A DNA stretch of 64,000 nt from Pseudomonas sp. PH1b (GCF_000633395.1 NZ_AYMU01000001.1:434001-498000); one strand, 5' to 3'; positions 1 to 9,214 are shown, counted from the stretch's first letter. Notes: generated from the letters alone by a model not told the origin. A program made the numbers and translations.

Positions 1-439
1 ACTCAAAAGGTATCGTGAGTGCATTGTAATAAAGGAATTTCGCAGAAGCGCCTGATGAAACCTCGGTATAGAACATGGTATCAACGGTCCAGAATCGGCC
101 ATGGATATACAGTGGTTTGTCTATAGTCCCCTTTCGGCCGAGCAGTACGGACTCGCCGTCATAAAGATACTGAATTGCATTTGCAAACTGCCCACCCGAG
201 CCAATAACAGGGTACTCGCCACCCGGGCTTTCAACATCCTTGTAATCCCTTCCGTTACGTATCCAAGCCAAATGTTTCAAGGAGCCTAAAGCCCAATGCA
301 CCGGCACCTCACCCAGCCACTCCATCCCGGAATTTTTATACGCCGAATATGCCGGAAAAATACTCGGGCTATCCCAGCCCTCGCCCTGCGAGCCAACGGC
401 TGCGTCGCTGTTCAAATTTGCGCCCGACAAATTTGTCAT
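1..439 (-). CDS. hsdS: Type I restriction-modification specificity subunit HsdS (5' part, cut by window edge)
   Basis: This is the DNA-recognition subunit that gives a type I restriction-modification complex its target sequence. The reading frame stays open for 146 codons from the ATG at 439 to base 1, so the 3' part lies outside the window. The translation carries the typical HsdS entry motif ([13 protein letters not shown], about residues 38-50), followed by the start of target-recognition domain 1 (YPVIGSGG, then [11 protein letters not shown] near residues 94-104). Its ATG overlaps the hsdM stop in an ATGA arrangement, so the two are translationally coupled. hsdR is not in view and should lie further left. 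The HsdS family is clear from these motifs; the recognition sequence cannot be inferred. Confidence 0.9.
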   Translation of the reverse strand, partial: MTNLSGANLNSDAAVGSQGEGWDSPSIFPAYSAYKNSGMEWLGEVPVHWALGSLKHLAWIRNGRDYKDVESPGGEYPVIGSGGQFANAIQYLYDGESVLLGRKGTIDKPLYIHGRFWTVDTMFYTEVSSGASAKFLYYNALTIPFE

Positions 440-2415
440 GCCGACAACCCCTCAATCATTTGCTTGATGCGATCGGTGCAGGCTTTGAGGTCGCGGTCGA
501 TTTCTGCTAACGGACGCGGCGGCTGGAACACGTAGAAGTGCCGATTAAACGGAATCTCGAAGCCGACGATACCGACTTCGCCGTCCAGCGCATCAGTCTT
601 GCTCTCGTCGATCCAGGCATCCGGTACATGAGGAATAACTTCCCGTTGGAAGTAGTCATACACCGACTCACCTAGCGGTACGTTCTCGTTATCACGCAGC
701 CCGGCGTCCGCCTCCGGCTGGCCTTTGGTGGTGCAGATATCCGCTTCAGGGTCGCGTTCGCTCAAGGCATTGAGCAGTGCTTTTAGCTCTGGCGTGCTGA
801 GGCTGATGCCGTGCGCGGTGAGGGTTTTTTTCAGCAGCTTGCTGAACTGCTCGCGGTTGCGGTGCAGTTGACTGGCGTCCATGGATTGCAGGGCTGTCAT
901 CAGTTGCTGCTGCGCGGCGCTGTCGAGTTTCTGGATGGCTTTTTCTTCCAGCACTTTGGCGACGCGCTCGGCGTTGGTCTGGAAGTTCAGCCGTAGCGGG
1001 CGCTCGACGGTGATGCGCCGGTAGCCGAAGGCGTCGATTGGGAAGATCTTGCTCTGTGCGGTTTGCTCGAAGCTGCCATACAGGCGCACCAGCTCGCTGA
1101 TTTGCTCTTCGGTGATGTATTGACGCTTACTGCCCAGCGATTTGCGCATTTTGGCGTAGTGCTGGCTGCCGTCGATCAACTGCACCTTGCTCTGGCGCGC
1201 AGCAGCCTTGTGGTTGTTGAGTATCCATACATAGGTGGCGATGCCGGTGTTGTAGAACATGTCCGTCGGTAGCGCGACGATGGCCTCGACCAGATCGTTT
1301 TGCAGCAGGTAGCGGCGAATCTCCGACTCACCCGAGCCCGCGCCACCGGTAAACAGCGGCGAGCCGTTGAGGATGATGCCGATGCGCGAGCCGCCGTCGC
1401 GCGGGTCACGCATTTTGCTGACCAGATGCAGGAGGAACAGCAGTGAACCGTCGGACACTCGTGGCAGGCCCGGGCCAAAACGGCCATTGAAGCCTTTGTG
1501 GTTGTGCTCGTCGGTGATCTGCTTTTGCACCTTCTTCCATTCCACACCGAATGGCGGGTTGCTGAGCATAAAGTCGAAGCGCATGTCAGCAAGCTGGTCG
1601 TTGGACAAAGTATTGCCGAGCTTGATGCTATCGACGCCCTGGCCTTTGATGAGCATGTCGGCCTTACAGATGGCATAAGACTCGGGGTTGAGTTCCTGGC
1701 CATGCAGCGACACGCTGACTTTTTCGCTGATGGATTGGATGTACTCATCACCCTCGGATAGAAAACCACCTGTACCGGCAGTTGGGTCGTAGATGGTGAC
1801 GATCTTGTTGGGCGCGAGCTTGTGGTCTTGATCGGTTATCACCAACGAAGTGGTGAGGTGCACGATATCCCGTGGGGTGAAGTGTTCCCCAGCGGTTTCG
1901 TTGGAGCTTTCAGCAAACTTGCGAATCAATTCTTCGAAGATGATGCCCATGCCGAAGTTGCTAATGCGTTCAGGGCTCAGGTCGGTGGTGGCAAAGCGTT
2001 GCACCACTTGATAGAGCAGGTTGGCGCTAGCCAACTGCTGAACGAAGTCCTCGAAGTGAAAGTGCTCGAAGATTTCGTAGGCGTCTTTGCTGAAGGCTCG
2101 TACATACCTCATCAGATCGTCAGCGATCTGGGTGTCAGATAAGACCGCAAGGGTTAGAGGTGATGCATTGAAGAACGGTAGGCTGCCTGCTGCACGCTGC
2201 ATATACATTTCACGTACGTTGTCCGGGCGACCTTCCTGGGCGTAGAACTCGCGAATCACAGCATCCTTGGTCGGTGCGAGCACGCACTCCATTCGCCGTA
2301 GCAGGGTAAATGGCAGGATGATGCGGCCGTACTGGGATTGCTTGAAATCACCACGCAGCAGGTCGGCAATCGACCAGAGAAAGGCGGCCGTCTGGGAATG
2401 ATTTTCAGTGTTCAC
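436..2415 (-). CDS. hsdM: Type I restriction-modification N6-adenine methyltransferase HsdM
   Basis: This 659-residue protein methylates adenine in the target of a type I restriction-modification system. It has an N-terminal HsdM helical domain (about residues 8-140), the S-adenosylmethionine motif I (DPTAGTGGF, 210-218) and catalytic motif IV (NPPFG, 286-290). The start is GTG at 2415, supported by AAGGA eight bases upstream. The stop overlaps the hsdS start by four bases. At 659 residues it is longer than the common 500-residue HsdM, with extra C-terminal sequence from about residue 480 that is rich in helices and charged residues. All visible catalytic motifs are intact, so the subunit is probably active. 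Confidence 0.95.
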   Translation of the reverse strand: MNTENHSQTAAFLWSIADLLRGDFKQSQYGRIILPFTLLRRMECVLAPTKDAVIREFYAQEGRPDNVREMYMQRAAGSLPFFNASPLTLAVLSDTQIADDLMRYVRAFSKDAYEIFEHFHFEDFVQQLASANLLYQVVQRFATTDLSPERISNFGMGIIFEELIRKFAESSNETAGEHFTPRDIVHLTTSLVITDQDHKLAPNKIVTIYDPTAGTGGFLSEGDEYIQSISEKVSVSLHGQELNPESYAICKADMLIKGQGVDSIKLGNTLSNDQLADMRFDFMLSNPPFGVEWKKVQKQITDEHNHKGFNGRFGPGLPRVSDGSLLFLLHLVSKMRDPRDGGSRIGIILNGSPLFTGGAGSGESEIRRYLLQNDLVEAIVALPTDMFYNTGIATYVWILNNHKAAARQSKVQLIDGSQHYAKMRKSLGSKRQYITEEQISELVRLYGSFEQTAQSKIFPIDAFGYRRITVERPLRLNFQTNAERVAKVLEEKAIQKLDSAAQQQLMTALQSMDASQLHRNREQFSKLLKKTLTAHGISLSTPELKALLNALSERDPEADICTTKGQPEADAGLRDNENVPLGESVYDYFQREVIPHVPDAWIDESKTDALDGEVGIVGFEIPFNRHFYVFQPPRPLAEIDRDLKACTDRIKQMIEGLSA

Positions 2416-2690
2416 GCGGGAGTTCCTTGGAGTGCAGGTAAAGCGGCAAGTCTAACCTGTCGGACAGCCTATCTGTAGCAACCCATGTAGAAATGCAGGT
2501 CATGGGTAGGGATCGGAGCTTGCCGGCTGCTTTGCGCTCTATTCCCTTTGCTCAAAGATGAGATCGCACACGGACATGACGCCCGCGCCGATATGCCTGC
2601 TGCAAAGTGCTGATAGTTTGGATATGGACTCAAGTAAGGAGGGGAACTATGTCTTTCAATACTGGCGTTTTTTTACAAACGTTTGAGGCA

Positions 2691-2716
2691 TTAAAAAGCC
2701 GACTTATGGTCGGCTT
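2691..2716 (-). terminator. Rho-independent terminator of the DUF3077-like gene
   Basis: A perfect 8-bp stem (AAGCCGAC at 2696-2703, GTCGGCTT at 2709-2716) with a 5-base loop. On the minus strand it is followed by TTTTTAA. It lies 15 bases beyond the stop of the gene at 2731-3012. The rest of 2416-2690 is the upstream region of hsdM; I see no further gene there. Confidence 0.8.
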
Positions 2717-2730
2717 CCTTGATGTCTAAA

Positions 2731-3012
2731 TCACTTGCTAAACGCCCTTGTCTGAATCACCGCCAACACATCCCGTACATCTTGCATCAACAACCTGGCG
2801 GTGTTGGTCACGGTACCAAGATCCTTATCGCTTGCGTCTCGCAACGTGGCGCAGGCCATCAGATTCAGAAAGTCGAGCGCAGTCACCAACCGCTCACTCG
2901 CACACGCATGCAAATCCATCAATGGTGCCTGGCTGTCAACAAACAGCACCGGCCCATCGCTGGCGATTGGGGTCATGGGGATAAAACGTTCGGATAAATC
3001 TTGAGTATTCAT
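2731..3012 (-). CDS. DUF3077-like small Pseudomonas protein
   Basis: A 93-residue soluble protein of unknown function. The start at 3012 (MNTQDLSER) is chosen because GGAAGAA sits eight bases upstream; the longer frame to 3150 runs through an RNA structure and has no comparable ribosome site. The C-terminal half is a predicted helical hairpin (ERLVTALDF to RDVLAVIQT). Length, helical layout and the D..C.S/R pattern near residues 38-48 resemble small DUF3077-type proteins, which are abundant and multicopy in Pseudomonas. It is monocistronic, with its own terminator and a long structured leader. Family assignment is by resemblance only. Confidence 0.55.
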   Translation of the reverse strand: MNTQDLSERFIPMTPIASDGPVLFVDSQAPLMDLHACASERLVTALDFLNLMACATLRDASDKDLGTVTNTARLLMQDVRDVLAVIQTRAFSK

Positions 3013-3071
3013 GGTGTCGTTTCTTCCAAGAAAATGAAAAATCGCCACCTGTTGCTGCGAATCAACTGGGT

Positions 3072-3148
3072 GGCAGCTGTACGCGGGTTCGCAGACCGAG
3101 GAAAGAAACAAACCCGGCAGACCCGAAGGTCTCCCACGCACAGCTGCC
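3072..3148 (-). ncRNA. Structured 5' leader RNA with three-way junction
   Basis: Read on the minus strand, the outer stem GGCAGCTGT (3148-3140) pairs perfectly with ACAGCTGCC (3080-3072) and can extend through further pairs. Inside are two hairpins: AGACC-TTCG-GGTCT (3132-3119), with a UUCG tetraloop, and CGGGTT/AACCCG (3116-3111 with 3089-3084). The element ends about 60 bases before the ribosome site of the DUF3077-like gene. I do not recognise a named RNA family. It could be a regulatory leader, an RNA-binding-protein site or a repeated element. Confidence 0.5.
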
Positions 3149-3224
3149 ATAAACGAAACGCAGGCGAAGTTTGCCTGAGTTGGCAGTGACTGTGTTGCTT
3201 GAATCTTTCTGTTGGGCTGCGAAA

Positions 3225-3272
3225 CCCTGTCGCTGACAAAACTCAGCGAACGAGAAAACTATAGGGACAGGG
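3225..3272 (-). ncRNA. Second nested hairpin in the same long leader
   Basis: CCCTGTC (3225-3231) pairs with GACAGGG (3266-3272), and CGCTGA (3231-3236) with TCAGCG (3243-3248), giving a bulged nested hairpin about 215 bases before the DUF3077-like start. Together with 3072-3148 it fills much of the 530-base gap between the two genes. Bases 3273-3542 hold no gene I can support; they should contain the promoters of both flanking genes. Confidence 0.4.
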
Positions 3273-3542
3273 CAGGCTCGGGACAATGGCGCTTCTGTAA
3301 GAACGGTCTCTATTGCGAGTACGGACCGGCTGAACTCTCCAGAGAGTTCATATCCGCTGTGCCTGACACTGGCTGTATGGGCTTTTTAGCTTGGTGATCA
3401 GCAGCAGATTGTGGCCCCACGGCAATTGTCCAACAGCCTGTTGGACAATTTCAGAATCGGGCTAGGTCTCAGCAAAGCCATCTGACCTTCAATCGATTTT
3501 GCTATCCTGCGTCCCCTTTTCCCCATCGCAAGGAGCGCAGGC

Positions 3543-4511
3543 ATGACCCGGCCTATTGGCAGCAGTTCACAAACAAGGGCTGGCCAACAGCGTCACCTGC
3601 AACGTCTCCTGTTCCGCCTGACCGCAGCGCTCTTACTCGGCCTCGGGCTCATCACCCCAACCGCCCAAGCCAACCCCACCACCACCTACCGCGGCACCCT
3701 CGGCGACACCCCGGTTGAACTGGCCCTGACCTACGATTCCCAATACGGCGGCGGTATGTCCGGCTATTGGTTCTCCGACTCCGAGCGCCTGCCCATGGCC
3801 TTGGAATCCACCCCTTTCCATCCCGGCTCCGCGCTCTTGATCAACATCATGGACAACCCAACCCTGCCTGCGGCAGCGGTGTCGTTGCAGCCGTTCGCCG
3901 AGGGCGCGGAGGCGTTGCAGGGCAATCTGGTGGATTTGCGCACGGGCACGCAGCAGCCGTTGCAGTTGCAGCGGGTGACGCGCTTTGGTGGCAGTCAGCG
4001 GGAGGCGTTTGACGGGGAGTTGTTGCAGCCGGTATTCGATCGGGATTTCTATTTCAGTGTGCATGCCACGCGCAAGGCCGGGGAGGAGGTGGCGCGGGTG
4101 GACAGTATCCGGGTGATGAGTCGGGTTACCGGCCGGCGAGTGCAGGAGATCAGTGGGCAGTGGTGCCTATCTTCGGTGGGGACCAAGACCCTGACCTTCG
4201 GGCATTTTCAGGATGAGGCACGGATCGATTTTCAGGCCCAGAGCTATCGCGTGGCCGAGGAGGATGGCCGGCTGTGGTGCTCGCCCACTCAGTATTATCT
4301 GTACAACCGTGAAGGCCGGGAGTATCTGCGCCATGCGCAGTTGGAGCAGTTCGCGGTGGACGGTACGTTGCGCTTTTCCCCCAGTGGCCAGGTGGAGTTC
4401 AGCAAGCAGGACTTCATCAATTACGACCAGCGCACTCGGCGTTGGGATTATTACCGGGTCATCAGCCCTGATCGGTTGCAGTTTCTGTCGTCGGGCGAGG
4501 AGCGTTTCTGA
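3543..4511 (+). CDS. Secreted protein of unknown function (tandem paralogue 1)
   Basis: A 322-residue exported protein. The ATG has AAGGAG eight to ten bases upstream. A long charged n-region precedes a hydrophobic core and a likely signal-peptidase site (TAQA-NP, near residues 42-44). The mature protein begins with YRGTLGDTPVELAL, a motif shared in position with the next gene (YEGTLGKQAIVLTL). It is mostly predicted beta strand, with one cysteine pair candidate (QWCLSS and LWCSPT). The stop overlaps the next start (TGATG), so the two are coupled. I do not recognise the family; a periplasmic or outer-surface role is likely from the signal peptide only. Confidence 0.8.
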   Translation: MTRPIGSSSQTRAGQQRHLQRLLFRLTAALLLGLGLITPTAQANPTTTYRGTLGDTPVELALTYDSQYGGGMSGYWFSDSERLPMALESTPFHPGSALLINIMDNPTLPAAAVSLQPFAEGAEALQGNLVDLRTGTQQPLQLQRVTRFGGSQREAFDGELLQPVFDRDFYFSVHATRKAGEEVARVDSIRVMSRVTGRRVQEISGQWCLSSVGTKTLTFGHFQDEARIDFQAQSYRVAEEDGRLWCSPTQYYLYNREGREYLRHAQLEQFAVDGTLRFSPSGQVEFSKQDFINYDQRTRRWDYYRVISPDRLQFLSSGEERF

Positions 4512-5197
4512 TGCGCGGGTTTGATGTTGCTCGGGGGTTGGCGGTGCTGGTGTTGGCGTTGTGGCTGTTGCCGGCGCAGGCGTCCCATGGGGTGTACGAG
4601 GGGACCTTGGGCAAGCAGGCGATAGTCTTGACCCTGGGCAGCCAGAATGCGGTGTACCAGGGTACCTATGCCTATCAGCGCTATCGCACGCCGATCCGTC
4701 TCAAGCCGACCTTCAGCTACAGCAACAAGACGCTGGCCATGGATGAGCTGGACGAGCAGGGTGTGCCGGTGGCGCGTCTGCAGTTCAATGACTTGATGAA
4801 CTACCGTCAGCAGGAGCAGGTGCGTGGCACCTGGACCAGTTATCGCACGGGCAAGACCTTGCCCATTGCGCTGAAGCTGGTGGGCCTGGTGGATTCGGAT
4901 CGCTCGTGGCCGCAGCCGGTCACCCGGCTGTTGCAGAGTGCTTCCACCAAACGCTGGTATTTCCAGGTGCCGATGCCGGGCAGTGATCAAAGGATCACCG
5001 CCATCGAGGTGATGGATAAGGCCACTGGCAAGCCGTTGCAGACCCTGACGGTGGCGGCGCCGGGCTGTCGCAATCTGGGGGTGGATACTCTGCAGTTGCA
5101 GGCGCAGGGAGATGAGCTGCGCATCGGTTTCAGGGACTGCAAGCTGCCGGGGTTTGAGTGGAATAAAAGCAGTGGATGGTTTGAGCCGCAGCCTTGA
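4511..5197 (+). CDS. Secreted protein of unknown function (tandem paralogue 2)
   Basis: A 228-residue exported protein overlapping the previous stop by one base. It has a short signal peptide (LAVLVLALWLLPAQA-SH, cleaved near residue 25). The mature start YEGTLGKQ parallels the upstream protein, and the middle RYRTPIRLKPTF segment is strand-rich. Two cysteines near the C-terminus (APGCRN and FRDCKL) could form a disulfide. The shared start motif and adjacency suggest an old duplication with later divergence. The function is unknown; the two products may act together outside the cytoplasm. Confidence 0.75.
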   Translation: MRGFDVARGLAVLVLALWLLPAQASHGVYEGTLGKQAIVLTLGSQNAVYQGTYAYQRYRTPIRLKPTFSYSNKTLAMDELDEQGVPVARLQFNDLMNYRQQEQVRGTWTSYRTGKTLPIALKLVGLVDSDRSWPQPVTRLLQSASTKRWYFQVPMPGSDQRITAIEVMDKATGKPLQTLTVAAPGCRNLGVDTLQLQAQGDELRIGFRDCKLPGFEWNKSSGWFEPQP

Positions 5198-5277
5198 GTG
5201 GGGGAGAGTGTTGTCCCCTGGAGGGGGCGGTTCGGCCAGATAGTTTTTGTCGTGAATGGGAGGGCAGTGGAGACTCG

Positions 5278-5760
5278 ATGGACGATCAGCAATCACCGGT
5301 ATTGATTCAGGTGTACATGGCCGATGACGGGGGCGCCGTTCGTGAGGAACTGCCGGCACGCCAGGTGGGGCCGGACACTTATGAGTTGCTCTCTTCACCA
5401 GGTTTGGCGCAGAACCTGGCGCGGGGCGATGTGGTGTGCATCCGCGATGCGAACGCGCCTGCGCAGGTGTTGAAGCGCGGGGGCAATTTCTGCATTCAGA
5501 TCTACGCCGATTTTATTGAGCCGGCCGATGTAATAGCGCTGGAACACCAGGTCATGGCCGAGTTGACGGGCACCCTGGATGGGCTGTTCGGGGGGACTCT
5601 GTCGTTTGCCGTGCCTGCAAGCAATGGCATGCAGCGCATCAATGCGCTCTTCGATGGTTTTCGCGAAAAAACCGGGATCCAGTGGTACTACGCCAACGTC
5701 TATAAAAATCTCGATGACGATGAGGACGAGACGCTGTTGAACTGGTGGTTGGACTGTTGA
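5278..5760 (+). CDS. DUF4265-like protein
   Basis: A 160-residue soluble protein. The start at 5278 (MDDQQSP) is preferred over 5194, because GGAG lies about ten bases upstream and the extra N-terminus of the longer frame overlaps the previous gene. The order of short strands ending in LARGDVVCI resembles DUF4265 proteins, whose function is unknown. The last 25 residues are acidic (DDDEDET) and end in WWLDC. It lies 80 bases after the secreted pair and may be co-transcribed, but nothing links their functions. Confidence 0.6.
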   Translation: MDDQQSPVLIQVYMADDGGAVREELPARQVGPDTYELLSSPGLAQNLARGDVVCIRDANAPAQVLKRGGNFCIQIYADFIEPADVIALEHQVMAELTGTLDGLFGGTLSFAVPASNGMQRINALFDGFREKTGIQWYYANVYKNLDDDEDETLLNWWLDC

Positions 5761-6280
5761 ACATCGCCGGTACATGGCAGCCAAAGCGACTCAGGAACCG
5801 ATCAAGTAACCGACTATGTAACCGACCATCTAGCTGGACTGATTCAAGTGCTCAGCGGCCGTGTTGTGCGCGTAGTGAAAGGGGCGCTCGCAGATGCCCC
5901 TCGATATGAGTGCCTGGTATTGATCATTCTGGCGCTCGTTCAGCAGCAGAGAGCCGGCCGGACTGGTGCGCAAGAGCCTATAGTCCGATAGCTGGTTGGA
6001 CCATTGGCGTTGTTTCTTGAGGGCGCCTTCGCCGGCAAGCCGGCTCCTACGGGCGTTAGGCAGTTTGGCGTCGCCTTGCGTACGTGCTTGGCCATCAATT
6101 CCAGCCCGCTGCCGACCAGCAGGATGGCAGCGATGAAGTGCATCACGGTCTGGGTGTTTCCTGTCACCTGGAGCCGCCAGCCCACCACGATTTTGCAGCA
6201 TCAATCTCGATCAGCAGATGCACCAAGCGAGTAGCTGAAGGTTACCCACTGGGTGCCGAGAAGAGATTCGAAAACGCCCC
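5761..6280. other. Intergenic region with REP element and possible gene remnants
   Basis: This 520-base stretch has no gene I can support. On the minus strand, short open segments such as one encoding a hydrophobic helix (FIAAILLVGSGLELMAKH, near 6078-6131) look protein-like, but they are in broken frames and a REP element interrupts them. A decayed membrane-protein gene is possible. Confidence 0.35.
6024..6050. repeat. Pseudomonas REP element (GCCGGCAAGCCGGC type)
   Basis: The sequence contains the imperfect palindrome GCCGGC-AA-GCCGGC followed by TCCTAC, the hallmark of a common extragenic palindromic repeat in fluorescent pseudomonads. It lies between the convergent ends of the DUF4265-like gene and the ABC transporter operon. 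That is the usual position for such elements, where they stabilise mRNA ends or attract REP-associated transposases. Confidence 0.75.
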
Positions 6281-7048
6281 CTACCTATCGTGCAAATGCT
6301 TTTTCAGGAACGATCGGGTTCGCTCCTGAACCGGCTGTTGCAGGATCTCCTGGGGCAGTCCTTGCTCCACCACAACCCCGCCATCCATAAACACAATGCG
6401 GTCGGCCACTTCGCCGGCAAAGCGCATTTCGTGGGTGACGATCAGCATGGTCATGTGCTCCGCCGCCAGTTGCTTCATCACCAGGTTGACCTCTTCCACC
6501 AGCTCCGGGTCAAGGGCCGAGGTGGCCTCGTCGAACAGCATGACCTTGGGCTGCATCGCCAGCGCCCGGGCAATCGCCACGCGTTGTTTCTGTCCGCCCG
6601 ACAGGCGCGAAGGGTATTCGTCGGCCTTGTGCTCCAGGCCCACTTTCAGCAGGTATTCCAGTGCCAGTTCACGGGCGGCCTTTTTGCTCAGCCCCTTGAG
6701 TTTTATCGGGCCAATGGCGATGTTTTCCTGCACGGTCAAATGCGGGAACAGGTTGAAGTGCTGGAACACCATGCCCATCTGCTGGCGCACGGCATTGATG
6801 TGCTGTTCGAACGCGCGGCCTTTCAAGGGGCGATTGACCTGGTCACCGTCCAGCCAGATTTCGCCATCGTTGAGCACTTCCAGGTGATTGATCGAGCGCA
6901 GGAGCGTGCTCTTGCCCGATCCGCTGGGGCCGATGATGGCGATGATTTGTCCGCGAGAGACCGAGAGGTCGATGCCCTTGAGTACTTCCAGGGCTCCGTA
7001 GGCCTTGCGGGCACCCTTTACCTCAACCATGAACTTTTCGCTGGTCAT
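6281..7048 (-). CDS. Polar amino-acid ABC transporter, ATP-binding subunit
   Basis: This 255-residue ATPase powers uptake of a polar amino acid or related amine. It shows Walker A (GPSGSGKST, 40-48), the Q-loop (MVFQHFNLFPH), the signature LSGGQ, Walker B (VMLFDEATSALD) and the H-loop (IVTHEM). These identify the GlnQ/HisP-type PAAT family. It overlaps the preceding permease stop by four bases and is the last gene of the importer. The substrate cannot be read from an ATPase, but the operon context points to a hydroxylated or amino-alcohol compound handled by the enzyme at 9474-12521. Confidence 0.95.
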   Translation of the reverse strand: MTSEKFMVEVKGARKAYGALEVLKGIDLSVSRGQIIAIIGPSGSGKSTLLRSINHLEVLNDGEIWLDGDQVNRPLKGRAFEQHINAVRQQMGMVFQHFNLFPHLTVQENIAIGPIKLKGLSKKAARELALEYLLKVGLEHKADEYPSRLSGGQKQRVAIARALAMQPKVMLFDEATSALDPELVEEVNLVMKQLAAEHMTMLIVTHEMRFAGEVADRIVFMDGGVVVEQGLPQEILQQPVQERTRSFLKKHLHDR

Positions 7049-7704
7049 CGTGACCTCTCTACCTTTTTTTCAAGAAGGTGCAGGCCGCCCTCGAGCAGAA
7101 GATTGGCTGCATAGTAAATAACCGCAACAGTCAGATAAAACTCAAAGGGGCTGTAGGTGTCGCTCACCGCCAGTTGTGCGCTGTAGACCAACTCGGCAAT
7201 CCCAATGATGGACACCAGGGAGGTGTCCTTGAGCAGCACAATCAGGTTGTTGCCCAGCGGCGCAAGGGTGCTGCGCAGGGCTTGCGGCACGATGATGTAG
7301 CGCTGGGTCTGGCCACGGCTGAGGCCGATGGAGCGCGCGCCTTCAATCTGCCCTGGGTCTACCGCCAGCACGCCGGCGCGAATCACGTCGGCGTTGTAGA
7401 CGGCGAAATGCAGGCTGAGGCCGATGATGCCCGCGCCAAGGGCAGGAATATCTATCCCCACTTGCACCAGGCCGTAATAAATCACGTACAGCTGCAGCAG
7501 CAGGGGCGTTCCCATCAACAGCCAGGTGATGAAGCGGATCGGCAGCGCCACTATCCTGGGCGCATAGAGCAGGATCAGGGTAAAGGCTATTCCGGCGATC
7601 AAGCTCAAGACGCTGGCGCTGAAGAACATCACCAGGGTCCACCAGAGACCGGTCATGAGCAGTTCGTAGTAGGGCGCGACGATATTGAAGTCCAGGCTGT
7701 GCAT
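7045..7704 (-). CDS. Polar amino-acid ABC transporter, permease 2
   Basis: An inner-membrane permease of the HisM/GlnP type with about five transmembrane helices and the EAA-loop GARSIGLSRGQTQRYIIVPQALR, through which it contacts the ATPase. The start at 7704 (MHSLDFN) follows the upstream stop by ten bases, with GTGAG upstream. The longer frame to 7749 would overlap the first permease by 35 bases. It probably forms a heterodimer with the permease at 7715-8362. Confidence 0.9.
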   Translation of the reverse strand: MHSLDFNIVAPYYELLMTGLWWTLVMFFSASVLSLIAGIAFTLILLYAPRIVALPIRFITWLLMGTPLLLQLYVIYYGLVQVGIDIPALGAGIIGLSLHFAVYNADVIRAGVLAVDPGQIEGARSIGLSRGQTQRYIIVPQALRSTLAPLGNNLIVLLKDTSLVSIIGIAELVYSAQLAVSDTYSPFEFYLTVAVIYYAANLLLEGGLHLLEKKVERSR

Positions 7705-7714
7705 GGGAATACGC

Positions 7715-8362
7715 TCACCGTGCCGCGAAGCGATTATCGAGGTAGTCAATCAAGAACCTGACCGAATAGACCATCACCATGTAGAGCAGGGCCGATACCG
7801 CGAAGATCTCGAAAGGCTTGTAGGTTGAACTGATAAAGCGCTGCGCGGTGTAGGAGAGTTCAACCACAGAAATGGTCGAGACCAGGGCCGAACCCTTGAT
7901 CAGCGCGACCGCGTTGACCCCCAGCGGTCTGATCATCAACTTGGCCGCTTGTGGCAGGGTGATGAACCACAGGGTTTGCCGGCGGCCGAAGCCGATGGAA
8001 CGCGCCGCCTCTTCCTGGCCCGGGTCGACGTTGCTGATGGCGCCTCGAATGGACTCCGCCATGTAGGCCGCGATGTTGAGGCCCAGGCCAATCACCCCGG
8101 CAGCGAAGGGTTCCAGTTCCAGCCCGATCTGTGGGCCGCCGAAGTAGAGGATGAACAGCTGGACCAAACAGGGCGTGCCGCGAAACACGCTGATGTAGAG
8201 CCTGGCCAGGCCCCTGAAGATGAAGACGCTGGACAGGCGTCCGGCCACCAGCACGATCGAGACCAGCAAGCCCAGGAGCAGTGCCAGTACGCTGATCTGC
8301 AGGGTAATCCAGGCCGCCTCCAGGAAAAACGGCAATATGCGCTGTATCAGTGTCAGATCCAT
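7715..8362 (-). CDS. Polar amino-acid ABC transporter, permease 1
   Basis: A HisQ/GlnP-type permease with several transmembrane helices and the EAA-loop (EEAARSIGFGRRQTL). The start at 8362 (MDLTLIQ) fits the family, whose members begin a few residues before the first helix; the frame reaches back to 8425 without signal-like sequence. It lies 63 bases after the binding-protein gene. Confidence 0.9.
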   Translation of the reverse strand: MDLTLIQRILPFFLEAAWITLQISVLALLLGLLVSIVLVAGRLSSVFIFRGLARLYISVFRGTPCLVQLFILYFGGPQIGLELEPFAAGVIGLGLNIAAYMAESIRGAISNVDPGQEEAARSIGFGRRQTLWFITLPQAAKLMIRPLGVNAVALIKGSALVSTISVVELSYTAQRFISSTYKPFEIFAVSALLYMVMVYSVRFLIDYLDNRFAAR

Positions 8363-8425
8363 AGGGGCACCCAGAACAGTCAGATGGCTTGGCCCGACGC
8401 CAGGTCGAGCCGTACTCGGGATCAA

Positions 8426-9214
8426 TCAGCGGATGTCGCGGCCAATCCACTGCATCGAGATCTTTTCGTAGGTGCCATCGGCGAGGATGGTGTCCAATGC
8501 CTTCTGCATCGCCGCCTTGAGTTCAGGGTTGTTCTTGCGCAGGGCTATGCCCAGGCCTTCGGTGCCTCCCTGGTCTTCAGGGGTGCTGATGAGGCGGACC
8601 TGCTGTCCCGTCTCCTTGACCGCGACCATCACCGGAATGCTGTCCATCACCAGTGCATCGAGGCGTCCGGCGTCCAGGTCCACGAGCATTTCGGGAAGGC
8701 CCTTGTAGCTTCTGACCTTCAGGTTGCCCCGGGCCCGGGCCCATTTGTCGTGGATATCGCCGAGCGTCACCCCGACCGACACATCCTTCAGGTCAGCAAA
8801 GCTTTTGATCGCAGAGCTGTCCTTCACCACGATCGTCCGGCCGGCGTGGTAATAGGGGCCCACGAAGTCCACGGCCTTCTGGCGCTCCGGGGTAATGGAC
8901 ATGGAGGCGATGATGGCGTCGTATTTCTTCGCCAGAAGGCCGGCAATGATGCCGTCGAACGGGGTGGTGATGATCGTCACCTTGACCCCCATCTGCTGCG
9001 CAATGGCTTCGCTGATGGACGCGTCGAAGCCGACAATCTGGTTCTGTTCGTTGGCGAAGCTGAAGGGCGCGTATTGGCCGCTCATGGCAATACGGATCTC
9101 TTTGGATTGCTCGATCGACTGCAGTTCATCGGCGTGGACAGCGGTGCAGGAGAGGAACGTCGCGGCGGTTACGGCGCAGGCAACCACCAGGCCCTTGAGC
9201 TTTTTAGTGAACAT
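8426..9214 (-). CDS. Periplasmic amino-acid-binding protein of ABC importer
   Basis: A 262-residue solute-binding protein of family 3 (SBP_bac_3). The start at 9214 gives a clean signal peptide (MFTKKLKGLVVACAV to AVHA-DE). The mature protein has the family pattern IRIAMSGQYAPFSFANEQNQ, FDASISEAIAQQMG and the second-lobe signature YDAIIASMSITPER. The family binds amino acids and opines. It is first in the importer, 259 bases after the kinase/phospho-lyase gene, and may share a transcript with it. The ligand is not determinable by eye. Confidence 0.93.
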   Translation of the reverse strand: MFTKKLKGLVVACAVTAATFLSCTAVHADELQSIEQSKEIRIAMSGQYAPFSFANEQNQIVGFDASISEAIAQQMGVKVTIITTPFDGIIAGLLAKKYDAIIASMSITPERQKAVDFVGPYYHAGRTIVVKDSSAIKSFADLKDVSVGVTLGDIHDKWARARGNLKVRSYKGLPEMLVDLDAGRLDALVMDSIPVMVAVKETGQQVRLISTPEDQGGTEGLGIALRKNNPELKAAMQKALDTILADGTYEKISMQWIGRDIR

